64,000 bases of DNA from positions 1-64,000 of the forward strand of contig JASEER010000008.1 in assembly GCA_030019475.1 (NCBI GenBank), read 5' to 3'. Under the pieces are notes generated by a model, which saw only the letters and a program-made list of their open reading frames with translations, did no database searches and was not told where the DNA came from. Numbering within the stretch: the stretch's first letter is position 1; every line of letters begins with the position of its first letter. Shown in pieces: positions 16,285-25,684 of the stretch. Both the position numbers and the translations under genes were made by a program. Source of the DNA: Thermoanaerobacterales bacterium (GTDB lineage: Bacteria; Bacillota; Desulfotomaculia; Desulfotomaculales; JASEER01).

Positions 16285-18729
16285 TCACGCAGCATCCCTG
16301 GCCTGTCTGTTCCTGCCCGTCCGCACGCTCAACGAACGCCCGTCGCTGGTAATAATCACCGCCCCGTCCCGGTCGGTGCGGTAGATGCGCGCTCCGAGCC
16401 GCTGCAGCCGGGAGACCGTTTCCGGGTGCGGCAGGCCATAGCGGTTGGCCCTGCCCACCAAGATTACGGCGGCCGCCGGCCGGACCTTCTCGAAGAAGGC
16501 GGGCACGTAAGCCTGGCTGCCGTGATGCGGCACTTTGAGAACATCGGCCCTCAGGTCGGCCCCGGAGACAATCAGGCGCGCCTGCCCCTCCTGCTCGACA
16601 TCGCCGGTGAAAAGGAATACCCGTTCACCGTAAGTCAGGCGCATAACCAGGGAGTTGTTGTTCGGGTCTCCGTCCGGACCGGGCAGCAGAGGTAAAACGG
16701 GTCCCAGGAAGTCCAGCCTCGTCCCCCGGTCAAGTCCAACCCTGTCGCCGGCGGCGGCCTGCTGGACCCGGACGCCTCGTCCCGAGGCGAACGCGGCGAG
16801 GCGCGCCAGTTCGTCTTCCGGCGGGTACGGCGGGAGGACGAGGGTCTTCACCGGCATGGAGGCCAGCACCGCCCGCGCTCCCCCGCTGTGGTCCTCGTGC
16901 CCGTGGCTGAGGATCAACATATCCAGACGGCGGATCCCCAAACGCTTGAGATAGGGTACCACCACTCTCTCCCCCGCGCCGCGCTCCCCCGCCAGTTCAC
17001 CGGGCCAGCCGCCGGCGTCCACCAGGATTTCCTCCCCCCCCGGGGCACGGACCAGCGCCGCGTCACCCTGGCCGACATCAATGAAATGCACTTCCAACGG
17101 GCGGGCCCGCTCCAGGGGCAGGAGGTACAGGGCCAGTCCGGCGAGGGCCAGAACGGCCCACGGCGCCCAGCGGCGCACCCCGCCCACACCCCGCAGGGCG
17201 CCGGCCAACCGCCGGCGCAGGCCGCCGTCGCCGGCGGGCAGTGCGGCCGCGTACCAGAGGGCGAACCAGAGCGCGATCAGCACCGGATGCGGGGTAGGCA
17301 CAGGCAGGCTGCCTCCCGGAACGGCCGCGAAAAACCCGACGAGCCGGAGGAAAAGGTCGGTCAGCGCCCCCGTGGCGAGGCCGGTCAACCAGGCCATGTG
17401 GGGCAGCACCGCCCCGATGACCGACGTCAAAAGGCCGAGCGGGAATATGGCCCCCACCAGCGGCACCGCAACCAGGTTGGCCACCAGCCCCACGGGCGAG
17501 CAGAGGTTGTAGTAGTAGGCGACGAGCGGGAGGGTGGCCAGCTGCGCCCCGAGGGGCACGCCCACAAACCACCCCCAGCCGGGGCGCCAGGCCAGACCGC
17601 GCCGCCCGGCGAAAGCGTCCAATCCCCGCACGACCGGCGGACCGATATAGAGGATGCCCCAGGTGGCGGCGAAGGAAAGCTGGAAGCCGGGGTCGTAAAG
17701 CGCCAGGGGATTGGCGAGAAGGATGATCAGGGCGGCGCCGGCCAGCGCGGTGGGCCAGTCGTACTTTCTCCCCAGTTGGTGAGCGAACAGGAGCATTACG
17801 GCCATCACGCCCGCGCGGACCACGGCCGGCTTGGCCCCTACCATTACGGTGTAAAGGGCCAGGCCCGCCACCGAGATGATCAGTATTACACCGGGCCGCA
17901 GGCGCAAGGCCGTCCCGGCGAAAAGAATCAACCCGGCCAGGAAGCCGACGTGCAGGCCGCTGACGCTTAAGATGTGCACTACCCCGGTGGCTGTAAAGGC
18001 CTCTTCGAGCCCCTCGTCGATCGCCCCCCGGGTGCCGAAGACGATGCCGGCCACAACCGCGGCGCGCCGCTCGCCGAGCCCCTCGGCCAACCCCTGCTGC
18101 AGGCGGGCCTTCAACGCCAGCAGACGGGAGACCATGCCGCTGCCGTAACCGGGTTCCAGGCGGGTGAGGGCGTCACCTTTCGCGACCAGCAGGAGGCCGA
18201 TCCCCTGGCGCTCCAGGTAGGCCCGGTAGTCGAAAGCACCGGGGTTGCCCGCGTCCTGCGGCAGGACGAGCCGTCCCCTGACGCGCACCAGGTCGCCGTA
18301 CGCAACCCCTCCGGCGTCGCCTTCGACGCTTAAGAGCACGCGCCCCCGCGTGTCCTCGGCGCGCCCGCCGCTCGGGCCGACCTGCCGGGCTTCCAGAACG
18401 TAAAGCGTACGGTCCGGGCGCCAGTCGGGCTCGGCCGCCACGACGCCGGTCAGCTCCACATTCCGCCCGGCCCAGCCCGCCAGCGGCGTGTCCACCGCCG
18501 CCAGCGCCAGGCGCGCGGCCACCAGTCCGAGCAGTACGAACAGGGTATAAAGGAGAAGGCGGTTGCTGCGCCAGCCCCAGACGTAGGCGATGGCGGCAAC
18601 GATGAGCGTGACCAGGAGGCTCCAGAGCCCGGCCCCCCCGGAGATGGGAAGATAACGGGCCAGGACGATGCCCCCCGCGAAAAGGAAAACCAGCAGGACC
18701 AGCGGCCGGCCCGCGCGTTCTTCGCCCAT
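16285..18729 (-). CDS. comEC: ComEC/Rec2 DNA-uptake channel with metallo-beta-lactamase domain
   Basis: 814 residues. N-terminal hydrophobic helices and an OB-like soluble region (to about 200) are followed by the Competence domain (GIVFGTRGAIDEGLEEAFTATGVVHILSVSGLHVGFLAG) with multiple membrane helices. The C-terminal metallo-beta-lactamase-like domain (from about 550) has FIDVGQGDAALV and the metal motif SHGHEDHSGG. In transformable bacteria ComEC carries single-stranded DNA across the membrane. It starts at an ATG overlapping the comEA stop (TGATG). Full length, so likely functional. Confidence 0.93.
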   Translation of the reverse strand: MGEERAGRPLVLLVFLFAGGIVLARYLPISGGAGLWSLLVTLIVAAIAYVWGWRSNRLLLYTLFVLLGLVAARLALAAVDTPLAGWAGRNVELTGVVAAEPDWRPDRTLYVLEARQVGPSGGRAEDTRGRVLLSVEGDAGGVAYGDLVRVRGRLVLPQDAGNPGAFDYRAYLERQGIGLLLVAKGDALTRLEPGYGSGMVSRLLALKARLQQGLAEGLGERRAAVVAGIVFGTRGAIDEGLEEAFTATGVVHILSVSGLHVGFLAGLILFAGTALRLRPGVILIISVAGLALYTVMVGAKPAVVRAGVMAVMLLFAHQLGRKYDWPTALAGAALIILLANPLALYDPGFQLSFAATWGILYIGPPVVRGLDAFAGRRGLAWRPGWGWFVGVPLGAQLATLPLVAYYYNLCSPVGLVANLVAVPLVGAIFPLGLLTSVIGAVLPHMAWLTGLATGALTDLFLRLVGFFAAVPGGSLPVPTPHPVLIALWFALWYAAALPAGDGGLRRRLAGALRGVGGVRRWAPWAVLALAGLALYLLPLERARPLEVHFIDVGQGDAALVRAPGGEEILVDAGGWPGELAGERGAGERVVVPYLKRLGIRRLDMLILSHGHEDHSGGARAVLASMPVKTLVLPPYPPEDELARLAAFASGRGVRVQQAAAGDRVGLDRGTRLDFLGPVLPLLPGPDGDPNNNSLVMRLTYGERVFLFTGDVEQEGQARLIVSGADLRADVLKVPHHGSQAYVPAFFEKVRPAAAVILVGRANRYGLPHPETVSRLQRLGARIYRTDRDGAVIITSDGRSLSVRTGRNRQARDAA

Positions 18730-19352
18730 CAGTGCACCGTGACCCGGTCCCGCAGGTCAGCCAGCTTCTTCTCCCCGATACCCGGGACGTTTACCAGGTC
18801 TTCGACGGAGGCGAAGGGGCCGTTCTCCTGCCGGTACTGGATGATCCTCGCCGCCAGCGACGGCCCGATCCCCGGGAGCTGGTCAAGCGTGGCCGCGTCG
18901 GCGGTATTGATGTTGATCCTGCCCCCGGCCTGGGGGGAGGCGAAGGGGTTCGCCGCCGTCCCCGGCGGAGCGGTTCCCCCGGCCGGCAGGGGGCCCGCGC
19001 CCTGCGCCGCCGCTTTCAAGGGCACGAAGACTTTTTGCTGGTCCTCGAGCAGGGCGGCCAGGTTAAGGGCGTCCAGGTCGGCCTCGGCCAGCGGCTGCGC
19101 CTCCCTTAACGCGTCGTCGATACGGGCGCCCCGCGGCAGGCGGTAAAGCCCCGGCTTGCTCACCGCGCCGGCGACATGCACCACGACCTCGCCGGCCTCT
19201 TCCTCCCCCGCGGCGGCGTCCTTTTGCACAAGCGGAATCTTATCCGGCACCCGCAGCACCGCATACTTGTAGCCGAGCCCGAAGATGACGACGGCGGCCA
19301 GCACCAGCAGGGCCACCTGTTCCCGCCGGCCTAGCAAGGCTCTCACCACCAC
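18729..19352 (-). CDS. comEA: ComEA-like DNA receptor
   Basis: 207 residues: an N-terminal membrane anchor (VALLVLAAVVIFGLGYKYAV), an SLBB domain (EVVVHVAGAVSKPGLYRLPRGARIDDAL), a Pro/Ala/Gly-rich linker and a C-terminal helix-hairpin-helix pair (ININTADAATLDQLPGIGPSLAARII and FASVEDLVNVPGIGEKKLADL) that binds double-stranded DNA. It is translationally coupled to comEC. Three consecutive GTG codons make the exact start uncertain by one or two residues. Confidence 0.93.
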   Translation of the reverse strand: MVVRALLGRREQVALLVLAAVVIFGLGYKYAVLRVPDKIPLVQKDAAAGEEEAGEVVVHVAGAVSKPGLYRLPRGARIDDALREAQPLAEADLDALNLAALLEDQQKVFVPLKAAAQGAGPLPAGGTAPPGTAANPFASPQAGGRININTADAATLDQLPGIGPSLAARIIQYRQENGPFASVEDLVNVPGIGEKKLADLRDRVTVH

Positions 19353-19369
19353 ACTTAGCTCTCTTCGGC

Positions 19370-20044
19370 CTATTTCGCCTTTTTGCCCCCTTTTTCCTGC
19401 CGCGGATTATCCTTGGTCTGCAGCCAAATTGTGCCGTCGGTGTTCAGCATGGCGAGGAAGACCTCAGCCGGGCAGAGACCTCGTTCGTCCAGGTGACGCT
19501 GCAGCCACTCCCCGTTCAGGCCGGCCGCGGCCAGGTTCGCCCGCTGCACTTGCCCGTCGGCGATCAACACATAGGGGAACCACACCCGGTCCGCGCCCCC
19601 GGTCGGGATCACGCTGAGCCGGCCGGAGGTCTCCAGCACGCCGTGCGCCACCCGGCGCATGTCGGAAAACCCCTCCTGCCGGAGCTGCCCGAGGATCTCA
19701 TCGATGTTGCACCGCGCCGCCCGCATCTCGTCGATCTTCAGCCGGCCGTCCTTGATGACCACCTGCGGCACCCCGCTCAGCAGGCGCCGCAGAAGTTCGG
19801 TCCGCAGGGCAAGGTAGGAGAAGCCGATTTCCAGCAGGACCAGCACCGCCAGGGGGAGCAGTCCCCGCCAGAGCGGTTCGCCCGGGGCCTCCAGGGGGTT
19901 CGCCGCCAGTTCGGCAATGATGATCGCCACCACGAAGTCGAAAGGCGATAAGTTCCCGATCTGGCGCTTGCCCATCACCCGCATCACAAACAGCAGCACC
20001 ACGTAGACCAGGCAGGTGCGAAAGATGATCTCCGTGACGGTCAT
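19370..20044 (-). CDS. YetF/DUF421 membrane protein
   Basis: 224 residues from ATG 20044 behind GGAGTGGAAGG. Three N-terminal helices (TEIIFRTCLVYVVLLFVMRV, PFDFVVAIIIAELAANPL, PLAVLVLLEIGFSYLAL) are followed by the characteristic cytoplasmic domain (GVPQVVIKDGRLKIDEMRAARCNIDEILGQLRQEGF). MGKRQIGNLSPFDFV is a family signature. DUF421 proteins occur in many spore formers, with roles proposed in spore membrane properties. A paralogue is at 42513-43190. The gene lies 17 nt upstream of comEA on the same strand. Confidence 0.85.
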   Translation of the reverse strand: MTVTEIIFRTCLVYVVLLFVMRVMGKRQIGNLSPFDFVVAIIIAELAANPLEAPGEPLWRGLLPLAVLVLLEIGFSYLALRTELLRRLLSGVPQVVIKDGRLKIDEMRAARCNIDEILGQLRQEGFSDMRRVAHGVLETSGRLSVIPTGGADRVWFPYVLIADGQVQRANLAAAGLNGEWLQRHLDERGLCPAEVFLAMLNTDGTIWLQTKDNPRQEKGGKKAK

Positions 20045-20132
20045 TGCGCCTTCCACTCCTCAGTGGTTTAGCCTCTCCACCGGCCCTTTGGGACAGTATT
20101 CTCCCCGGGCCGAGCGCGGCAAAAATTCGGAA

Positions 20133-20161
20133 TTGACAGCCCAAAAGCCGTCCGATAGGAT
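20133..20161 (+). promoter_or_regulatory. Sigma-A promoter of the orphan ABC importer operon
   Basis: TTGACA (20133-20138), a 17-bp spacer and TAGGAT (20156-20161). The predicted transcript begins near 20168, about 65 nt before the GTG of the binding-protein gene. I see no riboswitch or T-box elements in that leader. Confidence 0.6.
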
Positions 20162-20232
20162 TAAGTTGACATGGTGCGCCACCGTCGTGTAGAGACGAAA
20201 CGCACCAAAAAATCTAGGGGGAGGGGACTTGG

Positions 20233-21201
20233 GTGAGACGAGCGGTTTACGTATTGTTGGCGGCGCTCCTGGTTCTGGGGGCGGTCGCGGGGTGCGGCGG
20301 CGCAGAGGCGGAGCAGGTCAAGCTCGGCGTTATTCAGATCGTCGAGCACCCGGCACTGGACGCCGCTCGGAAGGGTTTCCTGGACGTGCTGGCGGAGAAC
20401 GGTTACAAGGACGGCGAAAGGCTGGCCGTCGATTACCAGAACGCGCAGGGACAGCAGGACACCCTGCAGACCATCGCCAACAAGTTCATCCAGGACAAGA
20501 AGGACCTGATCCTGGCCATCGCCACCCCTTCGGCCCAGGCTATGGCCGACAAGACGAGTGACATCCCCATCCTTATCACCGCCGTCACCGACCCGGTGGC
20601 CGCCAAGCTGGTCAAGAGCATGGATAAGCCGGAAACCAACGTCACCGGCACCACCGATATGAACCCCATTAAAGAACAACTCCAGTTGATCAAAGACCTC
20701 GTCCCGACCGCCAAGAAGGTCGGCGTCATCTACAACTCCAGCGAAGTCAACTCCCAGGTACAGGTCAAGATCTGCAAGGAAGTCGCGCCGGAACTCGGCC
20801 TGGAGATCGTCGAGGCCCCGATCACCGCGAGCAACGAGGTGATGCAGGGCGCCCAGTCGCTTGTCGGACGGTGTGACGCCATCTACGTCCCGACCGATAA
20901 CATGGTCGTGGCCGCCGTCGCCAGCGTCGTCAAGGTCGGCGAGGACAACAAGCTGCCCGTGTTCGCCGGCGAGGAGAACACCGTCACGAAGGGCGCCATC
21001 GGCACCTTCGGCATCGACTACTACAAGCTCGGTCGCCAGACCGGCGAGATGGCCGTCCGGGTGCTGAAGGGCGAAAAGCCGCAGGATATGCCGATCGAGA
21101 GCCAGAAGGAACTGACCCTGACCCTGAACCCGGGAGCCGCCGAGCGGATGGGCGTCACGATCCCTGAGGAAATGAAAGGCAAGGCGAAGCTGGTTCAGTA
21201 G
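20233..21201 (+). CDS. ABC substrate-binding lipoprotein (ABC_sub_bind, PF04392 type)
   Basis: 322 residues from GTG 20233 behind GAGGGG. The lipobox is AGCGG after a 19-residue hydrophobic signal. The body has the two-lobed layout of the family: KLGVIQIVEHPALDAARKGFLDVL, LAIATPSAQAMADKTSDIPILITAVTDPVAAKLV, VGVIYNSSEVNSQVQVKI and AIYVPTDNMVVAAVASVV. Some relatives (TrpX) are predicted to import tryptophan, others small aromatic or vitamin-like molecules; without a riboswitch or T-box the substrate stays open. It leads a three-gene operon with a permease and an ATPase. Confidence 0.85.
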   Translation: MRRAVYVLLAALLVLGAVAGCGGAEAEQVKLGVIQIVEHPALDAARKGFLDVLAENGYKDGERLAVDYQNAQGQQDTLQTIANKFIQDKKDLILAIATPSAQAMADKTSDIPILITAVTDPVAAKLVKSMDKPETNVTGTTDMNPIKEQLQLIKDLVPTAKKVGVIYNSSEVNSQVQVKICKEVAPELGLEIVEAPITASNEVMQGAQSLVGRCDAIYVPTDNMVVAAVASVVKVGEDNKLPVFAGEENTVTKGAIGTFGIDYYKLGRQTGEMAVRVLKGEKPQDMPIESQKELTLTLNPGAAERMGVTIPEEMKGKAKLVQ

Positions 21202-21240
21202 TAAAATACGATCTCTCTATATGGAATCAGGTGAAGGGCA

Positions 21241-22143
21241 TTGTCGTTGAGTATCTGGACGGGGGCCCTGGAGCAAGGATTACTCTGGGGCCCCATGATT
21301 CTGGGTGTCTATTTAACCTTCCGGGTCCTTAACTTCCCCGACCTCACGGTGGACGGAGCCTTCACCCTGGGAGCCGCGGTGAGCACCCGTTTAATCCTTA
21401 TGGACTGCGACCCGTGGACGGCCACCCTGGTAGCCGTCCTGGCAGGCGCCCTGGCCGGTCTGATGACCGGCCTGATCCATACCCAGCTCAAGATCGATCC
21501 CCTGCTCTCCGGCATCCTCTCAATGATCGCCCTTTATTCCGTCAACCTGCGGGTAATGGGCGCGGCCAACCTTTCCCTGCTGCGCATCGATACCGTTTTT
21601 ACGGATGTCGTCAGCCTGGTGACCCGTCCTTACGCAGCCCTTGCCCTCGGAGGCGCGGTATGCCTGGTACTGATCATCATCCTGTACCGCTTTCTCCAGA
21701 CCGAGGTCGGCCTGGCCGTCCGCGCCACCGGAGACAACCCCCAGATGATCCGCAGCCTGGGCGTGAATACGAACCACACGAAGATCATCGGCCTTTCCCT
21801 CAGCAACGCCCTGGTAGCCGTTTCGGGGAGCCTCGTGGGCCAGTACCAGAGCTTCGCCGACGTCGGCATGGGCATCGGCATGATCGTCGTCGGTCTGGCC
21901 TCGGTGATCATCGGGGAGGTGCTGGTGCGCACCCCGACTCTCCTCCGTGCGCTGCTGGCGGCCCTGGTCGGTTCCATCGTCTATCGGGCCGTTATCGCCC
22001 TTGTCTTGCAGCTCGGCATGCCGCCTACGGACCTGAAGCTGCTCACGGCGGCCATCGTTACCATGGCCCTGGCCTTCCCCATCTTCCGGACCCGATTCCG
22101 CAGGCTGCCGCCGTTACCGGGAAGGGGGAGCCAGAGTGCTTGA
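21241..22143 (+). CDS. ABC transporter permease (BPD_transp_2 type)
   Basis: 300 residues with about eight hydrophobic segments; TTG start. YLTFRVLNFPDLTVDGAFTLGAAV is typical of the permease that pairs with PF04392 binding proteins. The cytoplasmic loop AVRATGDNPQMIRSLGVNTNHTKIIGLSLSNALVA is the ATPase-docking region. It begins 40 nt after the binding-protein gene and overlaps the ATPase gene by 8 nt. Confidence 0.87.
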   Translation: MSLSIWTGALEQGLLWGPMILGVYLTFRVLNFPDLTVDGAFTLGAAVSTRLILMDCDPWTATLVAVLAGALAGLMTGLIHTQLKIDPLLSGILSMIALYSVNLRVMGAANLSLLRIDTVFTDVVSLVTRPYAALALGGAVCLVLIIILYRFLQTEVGLAVRATGDNPQMIRSLGVNTNHTKIIGLSLSNALVAVSGSLVGQYQSFADVGMGIGMIVVGLASVIIGEVLVRTPTLLRALLAALVGSIVYRAVIALVLQLGMPPTDLKLLTAAIVTMALAFPIFRTRFRRLPPLPGRGSQSA

Positions 22144-22933
22144 GCTTATAAACGTTACCAAGGTCTTTCACCGGGGCGATATCAACGAAAAGGTAGCCAT
22201 ACGGAACCTTTCCCTCCACCTGGCCGCCGGTGAGGTCGTAACGGTGATCGGGAGCAACGGAGCCGGCAAGACCACCCTGCTGAACACGGTGGCCGGGGTC
22301 TTCCCCATCGATGAGGGGCAGATCCTGATCGAGGGGCGGGACATCACCCGCCATCCCGAGCACATCCGCGCGGCCTACATCGGGCGTGTCTTTCAGGACC
22401 CGAACCTGGGGACGGCGGCCTCAATGACCATAGAGGAGAATCTGGCCATGGCCCTGCGGCGCGGCCAGCCGCTGCGCCTGCGCCGCGGAACGGGCCGGCG
22501 GCGCCGGGAGCTGTTCCGCGAGCACCTGAAACTGCTCGGGCTGGGACTCGAGAACCGCCTGGCGACCAAGGTGGGGCTGCTTTCCGGCGGCCAGCGCCAG
22601 GCGCTGACGGTCCTGATGGCCACCATCGCCTCCCCCAAGCTCCTGCTTCTCGACGAACACACGGCGGCGCTCGACCCCAAGACGGCCGCCGTCGTCCTCG
22701 ACCTGACGACCCAGATCATCGAGCGGGAGAGGCTGAGCACGCTCATGGTCACCCACAACATGGAGCAGGCCCTCACGGTCGGCACGCGGACGATCATGAT
22801 GCACGAGGGCCGGATCATACTGGACATCAGCGGCCCTGAGAGGGAGCGCGTCAAGGTCCCCGACCTGCTCCAGATGTTTGAGGCAGCCAGCGGCAAGAAG
22901 CTGAACACGGACCGGCTGCTCCTGGCCCAGTAA
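22136..22933 (+). CDS. ABC transporter ATPase of the orphan importer
   Basis: 265 residues from GTG 22136. Walker A GSNGAGKTT, signature LLSGGQRQALTV, Walker B KLLLLDEHTAALD (His after DE instead of the usual Pro) and the switch His in MVTHNMEQAL are present. It follows and overlaps the permease gene, completing a binding protein-permease-ATPase importer. A terminator (22955-22986) ends the unit. Confidence 0.9.
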   Translation: MLELINVTKVFHRGDINEKVAIRNLSLHLAAGEVVTVIGSNGAGKTTLLNTVAGVFPIDEGQILIEGRDITRHPEHIRAAYIGRVFQDPNLGTAASMTIEENLAMALRRGQPLRLRRGTGRRRRELFREHLKLLGLGLENRLATKVGLLSGGQRQALTVLMATIASPKLLLLDEHTAALDPKTAAVVLDLTTQIIERERLSTLMVTHNMEQALTVGTRTIMMHEGRIILDISGPERERVKVPDLLQMFEAASGKKLNTDRLLLAQ

Positions 22934-22954
22934 AGCCTGTCGACAAACCGAGTC

Positions 22955-22986
22955 AAGCCGGCGTAACGGGCCGGCTTTCACATTTT
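22955..22986 (+). terminator. Terminator of the orphan ABC operon
   Basis: AAGCCGGC (22955-22962) pairs with GCCGGCTT (22970-22977) across a 7-nt loop, followed by TCACATTTTT. Confidence 0.75.
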
Positions 22987-23008
22987 TGCGCCTTAATCCG
23001 GGGAAAGG

Positions 23009-23032
23009 AATTCGGCGGATTGCCGCCGAATT
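23009..23032 (+). promoter_or_regulatory. Perfect 10-bp hairpin directly upstream of metN
   Basis: AATTCGGCGG (23009-23018) and CCGCCGAATT (23023-23032) form a perfect stem with an ATTG loop, ending 10 nt before the metN ATG. It has no U-tract and would enclose or abut the ribosome-binding region, suggesting translational control or a protein-binding site. No SAM aptamer (S-box) elements were found here, although metNIQ is a common SAM-riboswitch target. Confidence 0.45.
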
Positions 23033-23042
23033 ACCATAGGAT

Positions 23043-24080
23043 ATGATCAGCATCAGGGGTTTAACGAAGATCTATCATACACCGGGCGGGGACATCGTTG
23101 CCATCGACAACCTGACCCTGCACGTGGCCGAGAGCCGGATCTTCGGCGTCGTCGGCTTTTCCGGGGCCGGGAAGTCGAGCCTGGTACGCTGTGTCAATAT
23201 GCTGGAGCACCCCACCGCCGGGTCCATCGTCGTCGACGGGCGGGAGATCACCAGCCTGCGCGGGCCCGAACTCCGCGCCGCCCGGCGCAAGATCGGCATG
23301 ATCTTTCAGCATTTTAACCTGCTGTCCTCGCGCACCGTCTTCGAAAACGTAGCCTTTCCCCTGGATATCGCCGGCGTCCCCCGCCGGGAGAGCACGCCCA
23401 AAGTCAACCAGCTGCTGGACCTCGTGGGGCTGGCCGACAAGGCCCGCGCCTACCCGTCCCAACTCTCCGGCGGCCAGAAGCAGCGGGTGGGCATCGCCCG
23501 CGCCCTGGCCAACGATCCCAAGGTTCTGCTCTGCGACGAGGCGACCTCGGCCCTGGACCCCTACACCACCCTTTCCATTTTAAAGCTCTTAAAGGACATC
23601 AACCGCTCCCTGAACCTGACCATCCTGCTGATCACCCACGAAATGAAGGTCGTCACGGAAATTTGTGACCACGTGGCCGTGATCGAAAACGGGCGGATCA
23701 TCGAGCAGGGGCCGGTGCTGGAGGTCTTCCTCCACCCCCGCGCCCGGACGACCCGCAACTTCGTGGCCACCGTGCTCAATACCGGCCTGCCGGAGGAGAT
23801 CCGGCGGCGCCTGCAGGAACGCGCCGGGCGGGGGGAGGACGGCACCCAGATCGTGCGCCTCTCCTTTGTCGGCGAGAGCGCCGGGGAGCCCGTCATCTCC
23901 CGCGTCATCCGGGAGTGCAACGTCGATGTCAACATCCTTTCCGGCAATATCGACCGCATCCAGGACACCCCCTTCGGCATACTCCTGGTCGAAATCCTCG
24001 GCGCGGCCGAGAGGCGGGCCGCCGCGCTCGATTTCCTGGCCGGAAGCGGCCTGACCGTCGAGGTGATCGACCATGTTTAG
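23043..24080 (+). CDS. metN: Methionine ABC transporter ATPase
   Basis: 345 residues. Walker [10 protein letters not shown], signature [15 protein letters not shown] and Walker [14 protein letters not shown] are MetN-like. The C-terminal NIL domain (about 265-345: [49 protein letters not shown]) binds methionine and gives trans-inhibition in MetNI. It starts at ATG 23043, immediately after a perfect hairpin, and overlaps metI by 8 nt. Confidence 0.95.
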   Translation: MISIRGLTKIYHTPGGDIVAIDNLTLHVAESRIFGVVGFSGAGKSSLVRCVNMLEHPTAGSIVVDGREITSLRGPELRAARRKIGMIFQHFNLLSSRTVFENVAFPLDIAGVPRRESTPKVNQLLDLVGLADKARAYPSQLSGGQKQRVGIARALANDPKVLLCDEATSALDPYTTLSILKLLKDINRSLNLTILLITHEMKVVTEICDHVAVIENGRIIEQGPVLEVFLHPRARTTRNFVATVLNTGLPEEIRRRLQERAGRGEDGTQIVRLSFVGESAGEPVISRVIRECNVDVNILSGNIDRIQDTPFGILLVEILGAAERRAAALDFLAGSGLTVEVIDHV

Positions 24081-24741
24081 CAGCCTGGCCGGCCTGGGGC
24101 CCGAGATCTGGGCATCCACGTATGAAACGCTGTATATGACCTTCGTGTCGGTCCTCTTCGCCACCCTTATCGGCCTGCCCCTGGGGGTGATCCTGGTCAT
24201 GACCGACCGGGGACATATTCTGGAAAACCGGACCGTAAACAGTGTCCTGGGCTGGGCCGTCAACATCGGCCGTTCCTTCCCCTTCATCATCCTGTTGGTG
24301 GCCATTATCCCGTTCACGAAGATGATCGTCGGCACCTTCATCGGGACCACGGGGGCCATCCCGCCCCTGGTCGTCGCCGCCGCCCCCTTCGTCGCACGGA
24401 TCGTCGAAAGTTCCCTTAAGGAAGTCGAGTGGGGCGTCGTCGAAGCCGCCGTAGCGATGGGAGCCACACCCTGGCAGGTAGTCTCCAAGGTGTTGCTCCC
24501 GGAGGCCCTCCCGGGGCTGATTCTGGGAACGACCATTACCACCATCAATGTTCTGGGCTACACCGCGATGGCCGGTGTCGTGGGAGGAGGTGGACTGGGC
24601 GACCTGGCGATACGTTACGGTTTTCAGCGTTGGCGGCCCGACGTGATGCTGGTGACGGTGATCATCCTCATCGTGATGGTCCAGTTGCTGCAATCCGCGG
24701 GTGACTGGCTGGCCAGAAGGGTTGACAAGCGTAAACTTTAG
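24073..24741 (+). CDS. metI: Methionine ABC transporter permease
   Basis: 222 residues, five helices, typical MetI length. LPLGVILVMTDRGHILENRTVNSVLGWAVNIGRSFPFIILLVAIIPFTKMIVGT is characteristic, and the EAA loop is EAAVAMGATPWQVVSKVLLPEALPGLILG. It lies between metN and metQ in a metNIQ operon. Confidence 0.95.
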   Translation: MFSSLAGLGPEIWASTYETLYMTFVSVLFATLIGLPLGVILVMTDRGHILENRTVNSVLGWAVNIGRSFPFIILLVAIIPFTKMIVGTFIGTTGAIPPLVVAAAPFVARIVESSLKEVEWGVVEAAVAMGATPWQVVSKVLLPEALPGLILGTTITTINVLGYTAMAGVVGGGGLGDLAIRYGFQRWRPDVMLVTVIILIVMVQLLQSAGDWLARRVDKRKL

Positions 24742-24766
24742 CATTGGCAAAGGAGGCCGGATAAAG

Positions 24767-25603
24767 TTGAAAAAAGCTCTTGTTGTCCTATTGGCCCTGG
24801 CGTTGGTCATCGCCCTTGCCGCCGGCTGCGGGCAGTCGGCCAAGGAACAGCCCCAGGGGAGCGAACAGCCCCAGGTGGAGAAGAAGACCCTGGTAGTCGG
24901 CGCCACGCCGGTGCCGCACGGCGACATCCTGAACGTCGTCAAGCCCATCCTGGAGAAGGAAGGCATTACCCTGGAAATCAAGGAGTTCACCGACTACGTG
25001 ACTCCGAACCTGGCCCTGGCCGACAAGCAGCTGGACGCCAACTACTTCCAGCACCTGCCCTACCTGGAGGAGTTCTGCAAGGACAAGGGCCTGGACCTGA
25101 CCTACACCGCCAAGATCCATTTTGAGCCCATGGGCCTGTACTCCAAGAAGGTCAAGAAAGTGGACGAGTTCGCCGACGGGGCGACCATCGCCGTCCCGAA
25201 CGACCCGACCAACGGCGGGCGCGCCCTGGTCGTCCTGGAGAAGGCCGGCCTCTTGAAGCTGAAGGAGGGCGTGGGCATCAAGGCCACGGTGCAGGACATC
25301 GTGGAGAAGAAGGTCAACGTCAAGGAGCTGGAGGCCGCCATGCTGCCCAAGGTCCTGGATGAGGTCGACGGTGCGGTGATCAACGGCAACTACGCCGTCC
25401 AGGCCGGCCTGAAGCCCAGCGACGCCCTGGTGGCTGAGGACGCCAAGTCGGAGGCCGCAGACACCTACGGCAACATCGTCGCCGTGCGCAAGGGCGACGA
25501 GAACCGCCCGGAGATCCAGGCTCTGACCAAGGCCCTGCAGTCGCCCGAGGTCAAGAAGTTCATCGAGGAGACCTACCAGGGAGCCGTCATCCCGACCTTC
25601 TAA
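24767..25603 (+). CDS. metQ: Methionine-binding lipoprotein
   Basis: 278 residues from TTG 24767 behind AAAGGAGG. The lipobox is LAAGCG after KKALVVLLALALVIALA. The mature sequence (LVVGATPVPHGDILNVVKPILEKEGI, FTDYVTPNLALADKQLDANYFQHLPYL) is the NlpA/MetQ family, and NGNYAVQAGL near the C-terminus carries the family's Asn-Tyr ligand segment. The binding protein delivers L- or D-methionine to MetNI. A strong terminator follows. Confidence 0.95.
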   Translation: MKKALVVLLALALVIALAAGCGQSAKEQPQGSEQPQVEKKTLVVGATPVPHGDILNVVKPILEKEGITLEIKEFTDYVTPNLALADKQLDANYFQHLPYLEEFCKDKGLDLTYTAKIHFEPMGLYSKKVKKVDEFADGATIAVPNDPTNGGRALVVLEKAGLLKLKEGVGIKATVQDIVEKKVNVKELEAAMLPKVLDEVDGAVINGNYAVQAGLKPSDALVAEDAKSEAADTYGNIVAVRKGDENRPEIQALTKALQSPEVKKFIEETYQGAVIPTF

Positions 25604-25632
25604 CCCCGGGTTGCGGCCACCTCCGGAACATG

Positions 25633-25666
25633 AAAAGAGAGAACCCTTTCCCGGGTTCTCTCTTTT
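25633..25666 (+). terminator. Terminator of metNIQ
   Basis: AAAAGAGAGAACCC (25633-25646) pairs with GGGTTCTCTCTTTT (25653-25666); the T-rich 3' arm makes it effective in both directions, also for the small minus-strand gene that follows. Confidence 0.85.
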
Positions 25667-25684
25667 GTGTTCAGCTTTGAGGCC

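Noticed and set aside
22978-23042. SAM riboswitch in front of metNIQ
   Set aside because: The spacer after the preceding terminator is only about 55 nt and holds one hairpin; an S-box aptamer needs more than 100 nt.
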